Source of the DNA: Oscillatoriaceae cyanobacterium M33_DOE_052
Lineage (GTDB): Bacteria > Cyanobacteriota > Cyanobacteriia > Cyanobacteriales > Laspinemataceae
Direction of reading: 5' to 3'
NCBI GenBank assembly: GCA_015296065.1
Contig: DVDU01000149.1
Coordinates: 1-53,176, forward strand
Length of the DNA stretch: 53,176 nucleotides
The notes under the pieces were generated by a model. It did not search any database and was not told the DNA's origin. It saw only the letters and a program-made list of their open reading frames with translations. The number at the start of each line of letters is the position of its first letter. Within the stretch, counting starts at the first letter, position 1. Shown here one piece after another: positions 1 to 8,436 of this stretch. A program made the position numbers and the translations under genes.

Positions 1-783
1 GGAGAAAGCAATCCCAAAAATTTGGCTCCAGAAGCGGTTAGCCGTCACCATCGAGTAGGTTTCTTCGGCTTGGGTGGGTTCAAAGGCGCGGAAGGTGTTG
101 GAACCTTCACCATCTTGGAACAGGGTATTTTCCACCGTGGCACCGTGGATGGCGCACAGGAGGGCACCACCGAGAATCCCCGCCACGCCCATCATATGGA
201 AGGGGTTGAGGGTCCAGTTGTGGAAACCTTGTAAGAAGAGGATAAACCGGAAGATGCCAGCGACGCCAAAGCTGGGAGCAAAGAACCAGCCAGATTGACC
301 CAAGGGGTACATCAAAAACACGCTGACAAACACGGCGATCGGGCCGGTGAATGCCAGGGCGTTATAGGGCCGCAGACCCACCAAGCGGGCGATTTCCAAT
401 TGGCGCAAGCAGAAACCAATCAGGGAAAAGGCACCGTGGAGCGCTACGAATGTCCACAGACCACCCAGTTGGCACCAGCGCACGAAGTCCCATTGGGCTT
501 CGGGGCCCCACAGGAACAGCAGGGAATGACCCAGACTGTTGGCGGGGGTGGACACAGCCACGGTGAGGAAGTTGCAGCCTTCCAGGTAGGAGGAGGCTAA
601 GCCGTGGGTGTACCAAGAGGTGACGAAGGTGGTGCCGGTGAGCCATCCCCCGATCGCCAGATAGGCGCAGGGGAACAGCAGGATGCCGGACCAACCGACG
701 AACACGAACCGATCGCGTTTTAGCCAGTCGTCGAGCACGTCAAACAAGCCGCGCTCGGCACTGCGTCCAATGGCAATTGTCAT
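1..783 (-). CDS. psbD: Photosystem II D2 protein, 5' part (gene runs off the window)
   Basis: This encodes the D2 reaction-centre protein of photosystem II, which pairs with D1 in the thylakoid membrane and binds P680 chlorophyll, pheophytin and the QA plastoquinone. The first 261 codons are present of about 352 in the family, ending in the conserved segment ...[16 protein letters not shown]. Hallmarks visible are [10 protein letters not shown], the [20 protein letters not shown] stretch with the helix D histidines, and GATVENTLF. The start ATG at 783 gives the usual MTIAIGR N-terminus. In cyanobacteria psbC usually overlaps the 3' end of psbD, but that end lies outside the window. The sequence looks like ordinary D2, not an obvious divergent copy. 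Confidence 0.98.
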   Translation of the reverse strand, partial: MTIAIGRSAERGLFDVLDDWLKRDRFVFVGWSGILLFPCAYLAIGGWLTGTTFVTSWYTHGLASSYLEGCNFLTVAVSTPANSLGHSLLFLWGPEAQWDFVRWCQLGGLWTFVALHGAFSLIGFCLRQLEIARLVGLRPYNALAFTGPIAVFVSVFLMYPLGQSGWFFAPSFGVAGIFRFILFLQGFHNWTLNPFHMMGVAGILGGALLCAIHGATVENTLFQDGEGSNTFRAFEPTQAEETYSMVTANRFWSQIFGIAFS

Positions 784-953
784 ATCTTTGGTTTATTTCC
801 TTGAAATCGAGAACCGCGAAATCGCGATTTCCTAGGTTTCTAATTAAGTTAACATAACTATATATTATTTTGGAAAAATTTAGCCAAACTCCCCCCAAAT
901 TAAATCAGGCGGGGAGCCCAGCCCCATTTCTCTACTCTAGACGGAGGTTCTGA
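784..953. promoter_or_regulatory. psbD/ycf4 divergent intergenic region
   Basis: The two photosystem genes are transcribed away from each other across 170 bp. The centre is AT-rich (about 840-890), as expected for promoters on both strands. A perfect 14-bp palindrome, GAAATCGCGATTTC, lies at 818-831 in what should be the psbD 5' leader. A GGAGG ribosome binding site for ycf4 lies at 942-946. I cannot assign a confident -10/-35 pair. Confidence 0.5.
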
Positions 954-1520
954 ATGACTGCTGACACTGCCACCAATAGCTCGCTGGTGATTCACCAGAA
1001 GGTTCTAGGCTCTCGCCGCTTCAGCAACTATTGGTGGGCCACCGTTGTCTCCGGAGGAGCCTCCGGTTTTCTCCTAGCCGGGATTTCCAGCTACCAGCAA
1101 GTTAACCTGCTCCCCTTCACCGACGCCACCCAACTCACTTTCATCCCCCAAGGCATCGTGATGGGCTTTTATGGAGTCGCCGGACTGCTCCTAGCACTCT
1201 ACCTCTGGCTGACAATTATCCTGGATGTGGGTGGTGGCTACAACGAATTCAACAAACAAACCGGCCAAGTCCGCATTTTCCGTTGGGGATTTCCCGGCAA
1301 AAACCGCCGCCTCGACCTCACTTATCCCACCGCCGACGTGCAGGGAATTCGCTTGGAAGTCAAAGAGGGACTCAACCCTCGGCGGGCTCTCTACCTCCGG
1401 GTGAAAAACCGCCAACCCATTCCCCTCACCCGTGTGGGACAACCCATGTCTTTGTCCGAGCTGGAAAATGAAGGCGCCACCTTGGCTCGCTTCCTCGAAG
1501 TGCCTCTGGAAGGTTTGTAA
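954..1520 (+). CDS. ycf4: Photosystem I assembly protein Ycf4
   Basis: Ycf4 is a thylakoid membrane factor that helps assemble the photosystem I complex. The 188-residue length is normal for the family. Two hydrophobic segments near residues 27-47 and 62-88 form the membrane hairpin, followed by the conserved soluble part with [22 protein letters not shown] and the C-terminal [20 protein letters not shown]. The ATG is preceded by a strong GGAGG site 7 bases upstream. It is divergent from psbD. Confidence 0.97.
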   Translation: MTADTATNSSLVIHQKVLGSRRFSNYWWATVVSGGASGFLLAGISSYQQVNLLPFTDATQLTFIPQGIVMGFYGVAGLLLALYLWLTIILDVGGGYNEFNKQTGQVRIFRWGFPGKNRRLDLTYPTADVQGIRLEVKEGLNPRRALYLRVKNRQPIPLTRVGQPMSLSELENEGATLARFLEVPLEGL

Positions 1521-1548
1521 ATTCTGCGGTATCAATTCCACAGAGATT

Positions 1549-1628
1549 GTAGGGTGGGCATTGCCCACTCTCCGAGCCGGAACATCCCTCAATCCCAATC
1601 ATCATCTGGGCAATGCCCACCCCACCTG
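1549..1628. repeat. GTGGGCATTGCCCAC-type hairpin repeat
   Basis: Downstream of ycf4, GTAGGGTGGGCATTGCCCAC is followed about 40 bases later by an inverted copy, GGGCAATGCCCACCCCAC. Related units occur near 39494 and 51285. This is a dispersed cyanobacterial hairpin repeat that could also act as a transcription end for ycf4. Confidence 0.6.
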
Positions 1629-1772
1629 CGATAAAAATTAACTTATATTAAGTCCCTATCATTTTCAATGGTTGATTAAGCGGGTACTTAGCTGGCGGAG
1701 GAAGCAATACCTCCGGGCAGTCCTAGTGTGATGATGAATGCAAAAGCGCAACTCGTTTCTAGGTAGTGGCAT

Positions 1773-2528
1773 ATGGAACCCAAAATCGGTCGCTGGTTGG
1801 TTTCGGTGATTATAGTATCCTGTTTGCTGGTGGGAGGATGCGTTTCTGGGCAAGCGGTATCGAACGATTCTGCCGCTCAGAACAGTCCCTCATCTCCAGC
1901 AACTCAACCCAAAGACATGCAAGCAAATAATCTACCCCGCCTGGAAGGCAAAGCTACCGTGGTCCTGGTGGTGAAAGGCAAAAGCATCACCTTAGAAGTG
2001 GATGGCACTAATGCCCCCATCACGGCTGGCAATTTCGTTGACCTCGTACAGCGGGGCACCTACAACGGTTTGGTGTTTCACCGGGTGGTACGTGACCCCC
2101 AACCGTTTGTAGTTCAAGGTGGCGACCCCCAAAGCAAGGACCCAAGTTTTCCGGCGGCTCGTTTGGGCACCGGCGGTTTTGTGGACCCCCAATCGGGCGA
2201 GCGGCGCTATATTCCTTTGGAAATTAAGCCGGAAGGGGCTGAGGCGCCAATTTATAGTAAGACTTTTGAAATGGCCGGAATTGCCAAAAAGCCTGTGTTA
2301 CCTCATACCAGAGGGGCTCTGGCAATGGCTCGCTCCCAAGCTCCTGACTCCGCATCCTCTCAGTTCTACATTGCTTTGGCTGAGCTGGGTTTCCTCGATG
2401 GCAATTATGCTGTTTTCGGCTATGTCACTGATGGGATGGATGCGGTGGATGGCATTCAACAGGGCGATCGCATTGACTCCGCCCAAGTCATCAAAGGCTT
2501 AGAAAACCTCAAACTCGGCGGTAGCTAA
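1773..2528 (+). CDS. Lipoprotein cyclophilin-type peptidyl-prolyl cis-trans isomerase
   Basis: A cyclophilin that catalyses proline cis/trans isomerisation in exported proteins. The N-terminus is a lipoprotein signal peptide (hydrophobic run, then the lipobox LVGGC with the lipidated Cys at residue 23) and a Ser/Pro/Gln-rich linker. The isomerase domain spans about residues 60-247, with NFVDLVQRGTYNGLVFHRVV, FVVQGGDP, GALAMARSQAPDSASSQFYI and YAVFGYVTDGMD. The protein should therefore sit on the periplasmic face of a membrane. The next gene begins 23 bp downstream, so co-transcription is possible. No strong ribosome binding site precedes this ATG. Confidence 0.93.
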   Translation: MEPKIGRWLVSVIIVSCLLVGGCVSGQAVSNDSAAQNSPSSPATQPKDMQANNLPRLEGKATVVLVVKGKSITLEVDGTNAPITAGNFVDLVQRGTYNGLVFHRVVRDPQPFVVQGGDPQSKDPSFPAARLGTGGFVDPQSGERRYIPLEIKPEGAEAPIYSKTFEMAGIAKKPVLPHTRGALAMARSQAPDSASSQFYIALAELGFLDGNYAVFGYVTDGMDAVDGIQQGDRIDSAQVIKGLENLKLGGS

Positions 2529-2551
2529 CCCCATCCCCGATCGGCTTATCA

Positions 2552-3673
2552 ATGGTGGAAGTGGCAGTAACTGGTATCGGGTTAATTTCCGCATTGGGCC
2601 ACAGCTTAGAAGCAACCTGGCAACATCTGCTCGCTGGCTCCTCGGGTATCAAACTCCGCCAACCCTTTGCGGAACTGCCACCCCGCCCTTTAGCCCAACT
2701 CGGCCCCCTCCCCGCCGACTTCCAGACATTAACCGCAAAAGCACTGCAAGCCGCTCTTACCGACGCCGGTTTAGTCCCCCCCCTGTCTCACTGCGGCGTT
2801 GTTATCGGCTCTTCTCGCGCACATCAAGGACGCTGGGAGCAACTAGCTCACCCCAATCATCATCAGTTAGACAGTTGGCTGGAAACCCTCCCCCACATGG
2901 CAGCCATCCACACCGCCCGCATTGTCGGCACTACCGGCCCCGTACTCGCACCAATGGCCGCTTGCGCTACAGGTATATGGGCACTATTTCGCGGTTGGGA
3001 ACTCCTGCAAACCGGAGAATGCCAGCAAGTCATCACCGGAGCCGTGGAAGCCCCCATTACCCCCCTCACCCTCGCCGGTTTCGCCAAAATGGGCGCCCTA
3101 GCCACCACTGGCTGTTATCCCTTTGATATCCACCGCGAAGGTTTAGCCCTCGGAGAAGGAGGCGCCATTTTTATCCTAGAAAATGCTGCCCTAGCCAAAC
3201 AACGCGGCGCCAAAATTTATGGCAAAATTTTAGGTTTTGGCTTGACAAATGATGCCCTTCATGGTAACTATTCCGACCCAGAAGGTAAAAGCGCCAAATT
3301 AGCCATCAAGCAATGTTTAGCCATCAGCCATCTGGCACCCACAGATATTCACTACATCCACGCTCACGGCACCAGCACCCAGCTTAATGATAAATTCGAG
3401 GCAGATATCATTCAACAAATATTTCCGCATGGCGTACCAGTCAGCTCCACCAAAGGCGCCACCGGGCACACTTTGGGAGCTTCTGGCGCATTAGGTGCCG
3501 CTTTTAGCTTCATGGCATTGCAGCAGCAAATATTGCCCCCCTGTGTGGGGTTAAATACGCCAGAATTTGACTTAGATTTTATCATTAAACCCCGCACTTG
3601 TCAAAGCGAAAATAGTTTAATTTTTAGTTTTGGTTTTGGCGGACAGAATGCCGTATTAGCTATCGGAAGATAG
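2552..3673 (+). CDS. Beta-ketoacyl-ACP synthase (FabF/KAS II-like)
   Basis: A thiolase-fold condensing enzyme. The catalytic triad of elongating ketosynthases is complete: Cys138 in MAACATG, His272 in HAHGTST, and K301/H306 in TKGATGHTLGASG. The C-terminal glycine-rich FSFGFGGQNAVL loop is also normal. At 373 residues it is shorter than housekeeping FabF (about 415). It is not with the fab cluster at 13.6-17 kb, so it may be a second, specialised ketosynthase rather than the main FabF; that is an inference. It lies 23 bp downstream of the cyclophilin gene on the same strand. Confidence 0.9.
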   Translation: MVEVAVTGIGLISALGHSLEATWQHLLAGSSGIKLRQPFAELPPRPLAQLGPLPADFQTLTAKALQAALTDAGLVPPLSHCGVVIGSSRAHQGRWEQLAHPNHHQLDSWLETLPHMAAIHTARIVGTTGPVLAPMAACATGIWALFRGWELLQTGECQQVITGAVEAPITPLTLAGFAKMGALATTGCYPFDIHREGLALGEGGAIFILENAALAKQRGAKIYGKILGFGLTNDALHGNYSDPEGKSAKLAIKQCLAISHLAPTDIHYIHAHGTSTQLNDKFEADIIQQIFPHGVPVSSTKGATGHTLGASGALGAAFSFMALQQQILPPCVGLNTPEFDLDFIIKPRTCQSENSLIFSFGFGGQNAVLAIGR

Positions 3674-4106
3674 ACAAAAAAAGTTGCAAAATTTTTGGCA
3701 AAACTCCTTGACAAACCCGAAAACAGAAGTTATTATAAGGATAATGGAAAAGGTGCGGCCTGTGGATAGGGCATTTTGGGCAAAATTATCGCCCGTAGGG
3801 GCACAGCAGCGCTAAAATTGAGCCGAAACGATAAATCTTTATAACGCCGTGCCCCCCACCACGGGAAATTTGGGCGTGGTTGGGTAATTTTGGGAAAATG
3901 GGCGCCAAGAACAAGGGCGAAGCACCCCGGTAATAAACTATCGGTAAAAAGCGACAAACCTTTAGCCGGTGTGCTTCTCCCCTACGGGTGAATGTTGGGG
4001 TTTTTCGGGGCCATAGGGGCGAAATATCCGCGCTATGAACCTATATATCCTCACCAAGAATTTGTAGGCGGATGCTTCATCCTTACCAAAGTCCCGGCGA
4101 AGGAAA
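3674..4106. repeat. Non-coding region with dispersed hairpin repeats
   Basis: No convincing gene. At about 3796-3880 there is a unit starting GTAGGGGCACAGC and ending GCCGTGCCCCCCACCACGG, related to the unit at 39400-39475. At about 3909-3990 a second GGGCGAAGCACC / GGTGTGCTTCTCCCCTAC inverted pair matches the family seen at 39095-39317. They look like miniature palindromic insertions between convergent genes. Confidence 0.55.
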
Positions 4107-5876
4107 CTAAGAACCAGAAACCGGAAGCCGAGAAACAGCCACCCGAAACCCGTAGTCGCTAACCACATAAACAAAACCGATCCAGAAGCGACTGGAGCAA
4201 CGGCAATTTCTGGGGTAGGAGTTCCAAGAACCCCCATGCAGCACACGGAGATTAGATTGTCCGCCAGTTACCCAAGCACTTCCATCCGTAGGTGCATTAT
4301 TATGATTTTCGTGCCATCTGTCTTGACACCACTCCCAAACATTGCCGTGCATATCGTATAAACCAAAAGCATTAGGAGGAAAACTACCTACTGGGGTGGT
4401 TTTTTGTTGATATTGCCCTTTTGGACCGTTGGCGTAGGCTTCCCTTCCGTCACAGTTGGCTAAGTCGGTGGTGATGGTGTCGCCGAAGTGAAATGGGGTG
4501 GTGGTTCCGGCTCTACAAGCATATTCCCATTCGGCTTCACTGGGTAAACGATAGGTAATTCCTGTTTTTTGGGCGAGTTTTTGGCAAAATTCTACTGCAT
4601 CGCTCCAGGTTACACGTTCTACTGGGAGGTCTGAGCCTTGGAAATGGGAGGGGTTTTGCCCCATAATGGCTTGATATTGAGCCTGGGTGATGGGATATTT
4701 GCCCAGATAGAATGATGGCACTGTGACTTGGTGTTGGGGACTTTCCGTATCGATTCTTCCTGACTCACTGTCTGGGGAACCCATAAGGAATGTTCCCCCT
4801 GGAATGGCTACCATGTCTATGAAAATGCCGTTACCCAAGTCTTGGCGGAAATATGGCGCTTGTCCGTCGCTACTATTGATTACTTCTCCTGTGGAGTTGA
4901 CGGTAATGGTGGTAAATTTAAAGGTGGGAAGGTTTGGAAAAAGGAAATTTAGTGCTTTTAATACTTCTGTTGCCGACTGATAGCGGTTTTTTACTCCTGT
5001 TTCCAGCAATTTATCCAAAATTTCTCCTAACTGGCTGCTGACAGTGGCACCGTTTGGCAAATATTCCCGCCATACCCAGCATCCTTCTACAGCATTATAT
5101 AGTTTATCAGAACCATCAGTATTGGGTAAACATCTCGTGAGCAGACGGATACAAGTAACGCCTAAACTGTATAAATCACTGGCGGGGTAGGCGATTCCTT
5201 GCATCATTTGTTCTAATGGTGCATAACCGGAAGTTCCCACAGTGGTGCCTTGACGGGTTAATAGGGTTTTGGTGTTGGCTTTGGCGACGCCAAAATCAAT
5301 CAGAGCTAATTTTTGGTCACTGTCACGGCGAATGATGTTTTCTGGTTTAATGTCTCGGTGAATGACTTTATGCTGGTGGATAAAGTCCAAAACTGGTAAT
5401 AAGTCTTGGAGGAGTTCCCGGATTTTGGTTTCGCTGAAGGGACCGGCTTTTAATTCTTCCTGTAAGGTCTGACCTTTAATGTATTGTTGGACTAAATATT
5501 GGTAGGGAATTTCCTGATTATTTCCCGATTGGGGTAAATTTTCTTCAAAATAGGCGTATAATGTGGGTATCTGGGGATGTTCTTCTAGTTGTAAAAGTCT
5601 TTCGGCTTCTTGATTAAACAGTTCGGTGGCTTTTTGCAAGGCTCCGGGATTACTTGTCATCCCCGGTTCTGGGGCAAATTGTTTGATGACACATTTGGCA
5701 TTGCGTCTGTCGATGTCTTCGGCTAAATAGGTTTTGCCAAATCCTCCCTGTCCCAGAGCTTGGGTGATGCGATATCGTCCCCGCAATAGGGAGATTAGCA
5801 TACTGCCGCATTGTTGGCAATATTCCTGGCGATCGGGGTTTTGGGGGTTGATGCAGTTGGGGTTAATGCAGAGCAT
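4107..5876 (-). CDS. Ser/Thr protein kinase with C-terminal FGE-sulfatase domain
   Basis: A Hanks-type kinase fused to a formylglycine-generating-enzyme (SUMF1) fold. Residues 1-25 form a zinc ribbon (Cys3, Cys8, Cys20, Cys23). The kinase domain spans about 34-310, with glycine loop GQGGFGKTY, Lys65 in VIK, HRDIKPEN (Asp175), DFG (194-196) and GTSGYAPLEQ. The FGE domain spans about 350-585 (GGTFLMGSPDS, RLPSEAEWEYACRAG, GLYDMHGNVWEWCQD, HGGSWNS, GFR). Kinase-FGE fusions are common in filamentous cyanobacteria; there the FGE fold often serves as a binding module, and true sulfatase activation is unproven. The ATG at 5876 gives a complete zinc ribbon. No partner gene is adjacent. Confidence 0.93.
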   Translation of the reverse strand: MLCINPNCINPQNPDRQEYCQQCGSMLISLLRGRYRITQALGQGGFGKTYLAEDIDRRNAKCVIKQFAPEPGMTSNPGALQKATELFNQEAERLLQLEEHPQIPTLYAYFEENLPQSGNNQEIPYQYLVQQYIKGQTLQEELKAGPFSETKIRELLQDLLPVLDFIHQHKVIHRDIKPENIIRRDSDQKLALIDFGVAKANTKTLLTRQGTTVGTSGYAPLEQMMQGIAYPASDLYSLGVTCIRLLTRCLPNTDGSDKLYNAVEGCWVWREYLPNGATVSSQLGEILDKLLETGVKNRYQSATEVLKALNFLFPNLPTFKFTTITVNSTGEVINSSDGQAPYFRQDLGNGIFIDMVAIPGGTFLMGSPDSESGRIDTESPQHQVTVPSFYLGKYPITQAQYQAIMGQNPSHFQGSDLPVERVTWSDAVEFCQKLAQKTGITYRLPSEAEWEYACRAGTTTPFHFGDTITTDLANCDGREAYANGPKGQYQQKTTPVGSFPPNAFGLYDMHGNVWEWCQDRWHENHNNAPTDGSAWVTGGQSNLRVLHGGSWNSYPRNCRCSSRFWIGFVYVVSDYGFRVAVSRLPVSGS

Positions 5877-5887
5877 GGTAGTTTTTT

Positions 5888-5933
5888 GTCATTTGTCCTT
5901 GGTCATTTGTCCTTGGTCCTTTGTCCTTTGTCC
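5888..5933. repeat. Short tandem repeat (GTCATTTGTCCTTG units)
   Basis: Tandem units of GTCATTTGTCCTTG and GTCCTTT just upstream of the kinase gene. Members of the same family, in either orientation, lie at 15785, 21942, 37152, 37964, 39355 and 52952. This is a typical cyanobacterial short tandemly repeated sequence. Confidence 0.8.
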
Positions 5934-6050
5934 AAAAGACTAAGGAAAAATGACAAATTTGGCCTATATATATGGCCGCATCTTTTCCATTGTTCACATT
6001 ATATGTCAAGTCAGTTTCGGTGTCAAGGGGTTTGGGGAAAATTTTTTGGC

Positions 6051-6118
6051 AAAGAAACCGGGTTTCTGCGGTGACTTTTCGTTGTCAACCAAGATTTTTC
6101 AAAGAAACCCGGTTTCTG
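6051..6118. repeat. GAAACCGGGTTTC palindromic element
   Basis: Two copies of the palindrome AAGAAACCGGGTTTCT (the second as AAGAAACCCGGTTTCT) flank about 40 bases. The same bipartite design occurs at 21974 and 23986, and single arms occur near 39219. It resembles a non-autonomous palindromic insertion. Confidence 0.7.
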
Positions 6119-6126
6119 AAGAGTCC

Positions 6127-6906
6127 CTATTCTCTCCAGGCAAATTCTAGTTGTGGCCAAAATTTTTGACTTTTCAATATCCGGCTGAGGTTAATATCAG
6201 TTTCCAAGAGGCAAGTATGACCGCTGTGGGGGAGAATGACTCGTTGGGCGTTGGGGAAGTAATGGAGTAATCGTTCAGATTCGGCGACGGAGGCGAGAAT
6301 TAGGTCATTGCTGCTGGCGATGAGGAGGACGGGTTTGGTGAATTCATATAGTTGTTGGGGTAAGATTTCAAATTCCCGCATGAGGGCAATTCGCCAGCTT
6401 GTGGTGGTTTGGGGGGGGAACTGCATGGCGGCGAGGAGGTTGGCGGCTTGGGTTCGGGTCATGCGTTCTAAGGCGGCTAAGAAGGGTAAAAAACCGATGA
6501 CGGAAATGGTGTAAAGGGGTGGGGGGAGCCAACCGGTGAGGTGGGAGCCCCATTGGAGCCAGGGACGTTGATTGAAACAGGTGGCGGGGTTGACTAAAAT
6601 TAGCCGATCGATTAATTCTGGGGCTCGGAGGGCGACTTTGAGGGCGAGACAACCGCCAAAGGATTCGCCGCATAGGTATAGGGGCCGGTGGTTGGTGGCG
6701 AGTTCGATTTCTAGGAGATTGACGACTTTTGCGGTTAGCTCATCCCAGGTGGAGAGGTCGTCGGGGGGGATGGTGAGAGTGCGGATGTCAAAACCGGTGG
6801 CGAGTCCTTGGGTGATTTGCCATTGGAGGAGTTCGCCACAGCCATCGAGTCCGGGAAGGAAGATGAAAAGGGGTTTTTCTGGTTGTGTGGTGACGGGGGT
6901 GAGCAT
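6127..6906 (-). CDS. Alpha/beta hydrolase (esterase/thioesterase), partner of upstream acyltransferase
   Basis: A 259-residue alpha/beta hydrolase. Visible features are the oxyanion region FLPGLDGCGE, the nucleophile elbow GESFGG (Ser82), Asp201 in SSNDLI and His230 in PHSGHT, so the catalytic triad is complete. The frame stays open upstream to 7410, but that stretch overlaps the acyltransferase in another frame and has Pro/Thr-rich nonsense composition, so the start is ATG 6906. That start is 22 bp after the acyltransferase stop. Plant phytyl ester synthases (PES1/2) join a hydrolase and a DGAT-like acyltransferase in one chain; this pair has the same two parts, which suggests an acyl-ester or phytol role (inference). 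Confidence 0.87.
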   Translation of the reverse strand: MLTPVTTQPEKPLFIFLPGLDGCGELLQWQITQGLATGFDIRTLTIPPDDLSTWDELTAKVVNLLEIELATNHRPLYLCGESFGGCLALKVALRAPELIDRLILVNPATCFNQRPWLQWGSHLTGWLPPPLYTISVIGFLPFLAALERMTRTQAANLLAAMQFPPQTTTSWRIALMREFEILPQQLYEFTKPVLLIASSNDLILASVAESERLLHYFPNAQRVILPHSGHTCLLETDINLSRILKSQKFWPQLEFAWRE

Positions 6907-6928
6907 TTTTGTGGTTGGGATGGGGGTT

Positions 6929-7648
6929 TTAGGGTTGGTGGAGGAGGGTGGTGATTTGGGTGTGGGTGTGATGGAGGATTTGGTTGACGGCGGTTTTGCC
7001 TTGTTTGCCGTGGTAGGATTGCCGATCGCTCTGAGTAATCCAGTAGGGATGTCCGATGAGAATGCGAACGCCGTGATAAATGACCACCGGGTGGTTGCCA
7101 TCTTGTTGAAACAGGGGTTCGGTGGGGTCAAAGAGGCTGAGGATGCGGGTAGGCATTGGGTAGTAAGTGGTTTCTTCCAGGGAAGATATGGCCACGGGGA
7201 GGATGGCGAGGTTGGGAATTTGGGCACGCAGGGCCAGGTGTGCGAAGCCGCGATGAAATTCGCCCACGGTGTGGGGGGGTGTGCGGTGGAGCATGGGGGG
7301 TGCCCCTTCGGGAAAGATGCCCACGGCGGCTCCATTGTGGAGTAGGGGGATAGTTTGGTGGAAAAAGCTATGCTGTCGGCGATCGGGAGTGTCAATGGGG
7401 AAACAGCCAAGTTCCTGAGTAATGAGGTGATTCACTACGGGGACTTTCCCCATATAGTGATGGGTGGCAAAATGGATGGGTCGCTCTAGAGCCGCCATGA
7501 GCAGGGGTGCATCCATAAAACTGCGGTGGTTGCTGATGACCAGGAGGGGGATGTCGGGGGGGATGCGGTCCTGATGGTGGATAAAAATCCGCGTCCCGGC
7601 GAGTCTGAGGAACCAGCGGGAAATTTGCAGGGGTTTGTCTGTTGGCAT
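6929..7648 (-). CDS. Lysophospholipid acyltransferase (LPLAT) family protein
   Basis: A glycerolipid-type acyltransferase of 239 residues that would move an acyl group from acyl-ACP or acyl-CoA to an alcohol at the membrane. Motif I is NHRSFMD (His41 and Asp46, the HX4D pair) and motif III is IFPEG (112-115). I chose ATG 7648 because the frame upstream (to 7702) offers only a TTG. It is the first gene of a two-gene operon with the hydrolase at 6127-6906. The acceptor cannot be read from sequence; lysophosphatidate, diacylglycerol and phytol are all possible. Confidence 0.85.
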   Translation of the reverse strand: MPTDKPLQISRWFLRLAGTRIFIHHQDRIPPDIPLLVISNHRSFMDAPLLMAALERPIHFATHHYMGKVPVVNHLITQELGCFPIDTPDRRQHSFFHQTIPLLHNGAAVGIFPEGAPPMLHRTPPHTVGEFHRGFAHLALRAQIPNLAILPVAISSLEETTYYPMPTRILSLFDPTEPLFQQDGNHPVVIYHGVRILIGHPYWITQSDRQSYHGKQGKTAVNQILHHTHTQITTLLHQP

Positions 7649-8436
7649 GGAGAGAAACTGGGGTAAAACGGTCCGAGGGCGGTTTTGGTCTGGGTAAATC
7701 AAGAGTTTGGGCTCGCCATCCCCCCTGGTTGCCCAGAAAGAGGATGAAACAGCCCAAACCGGGGCAAGTCTGGGGGCTGCACCAGCAGGGGTGTTTCACC
7801 AGGGCGACAGCGGCAACGGCTGTTTGGCCTGACAATGGGGGGCTGCTTGTACCGCAATCTTACCCTAGGGATTAGGTCTGGGCAAGGTTTGACGGTGGGG
7901 TGGTTGGGGGTGGGGAGGATTAACCGGTATGATGGCAAAACTTTAAGATTTCTTGAAGTATTTTCAAAAATCTTCAAATTTAGCATTAAATCTTGATGAA
8001 TCTCAGGAAATTACTGTTTGATCGGTCAATATGAAGGGGAGGTGAGGCAGTCAATTGAGAAGATAGTAGGGGAATTCACGGAACCAGAGTGGTTGTGATA
8101 CAATTTAGATCTAACTGCATTGAGGTGGGACAATTCCCAGCCATTTTTACCAGTGCAGACACAGGGACAAGCTCGGAGCCGATCGAGATATCGGTTGTCA
8201 AATAAATTTTATGCGGCTCTCCCTTGACCTCAAGGTGGTGGTGAGAAGCTGATGGATCACAGATGTCTGGGCGGTGGCGAGCCGGTTGGTGGTAAGTTAG
8301 GTCAAAAAAACAGTCTCACCAGGGGTGGAGGGAAAAATACCTGACACCTATCTGGGGATGGCTGGTGGGCTGTGGATGCTATTAATCGCCAATCAAATAT
8401 AATTGATAACCCTCATGATAGGATTGAAGAAAAACA
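7649..8436. other. Long non-coding region upstream of metG
   Basis: About 790 bp without a supported gene. Short open frames here lack ribosome sites and good composition. An AT-rich imperfect inverted repeat (AAGATTTCTTGAA / TTTTCAAAAATCTT) lies at about 7947-7977. The stretch 8090-8400 is G-rich and could fold, and it sits directly ahead of metG, so a structured leader is possible. I recognise no known riboswitch, T-box, 6S, tmRNA or SRP RNA signature in it. Confidence 0.4.

Noticed and set aside
1-700. Several short plus-strand ORFs
   Set aside because: They are antisense to psbD, with no ribosome sites or family resemblance.
4107-5000. Diversity-generating retroelement variable gene (FGE/C-lectin fold)
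   Set aside because: No reverse transcriptase or template repeat is seen in the window.
6907-7410. N-terminal extension of the alpha/beta hydrolase frame
   Set aside because: It overlaps the acyltransferase in another frame, and its residues are Pro/Thr/Ser-rich with no domain pattern.
8090-8436. T-box or known riboswitch upstream of metG
   Set aside because: No T-box, SAM or other recognisable conserved core could be found.
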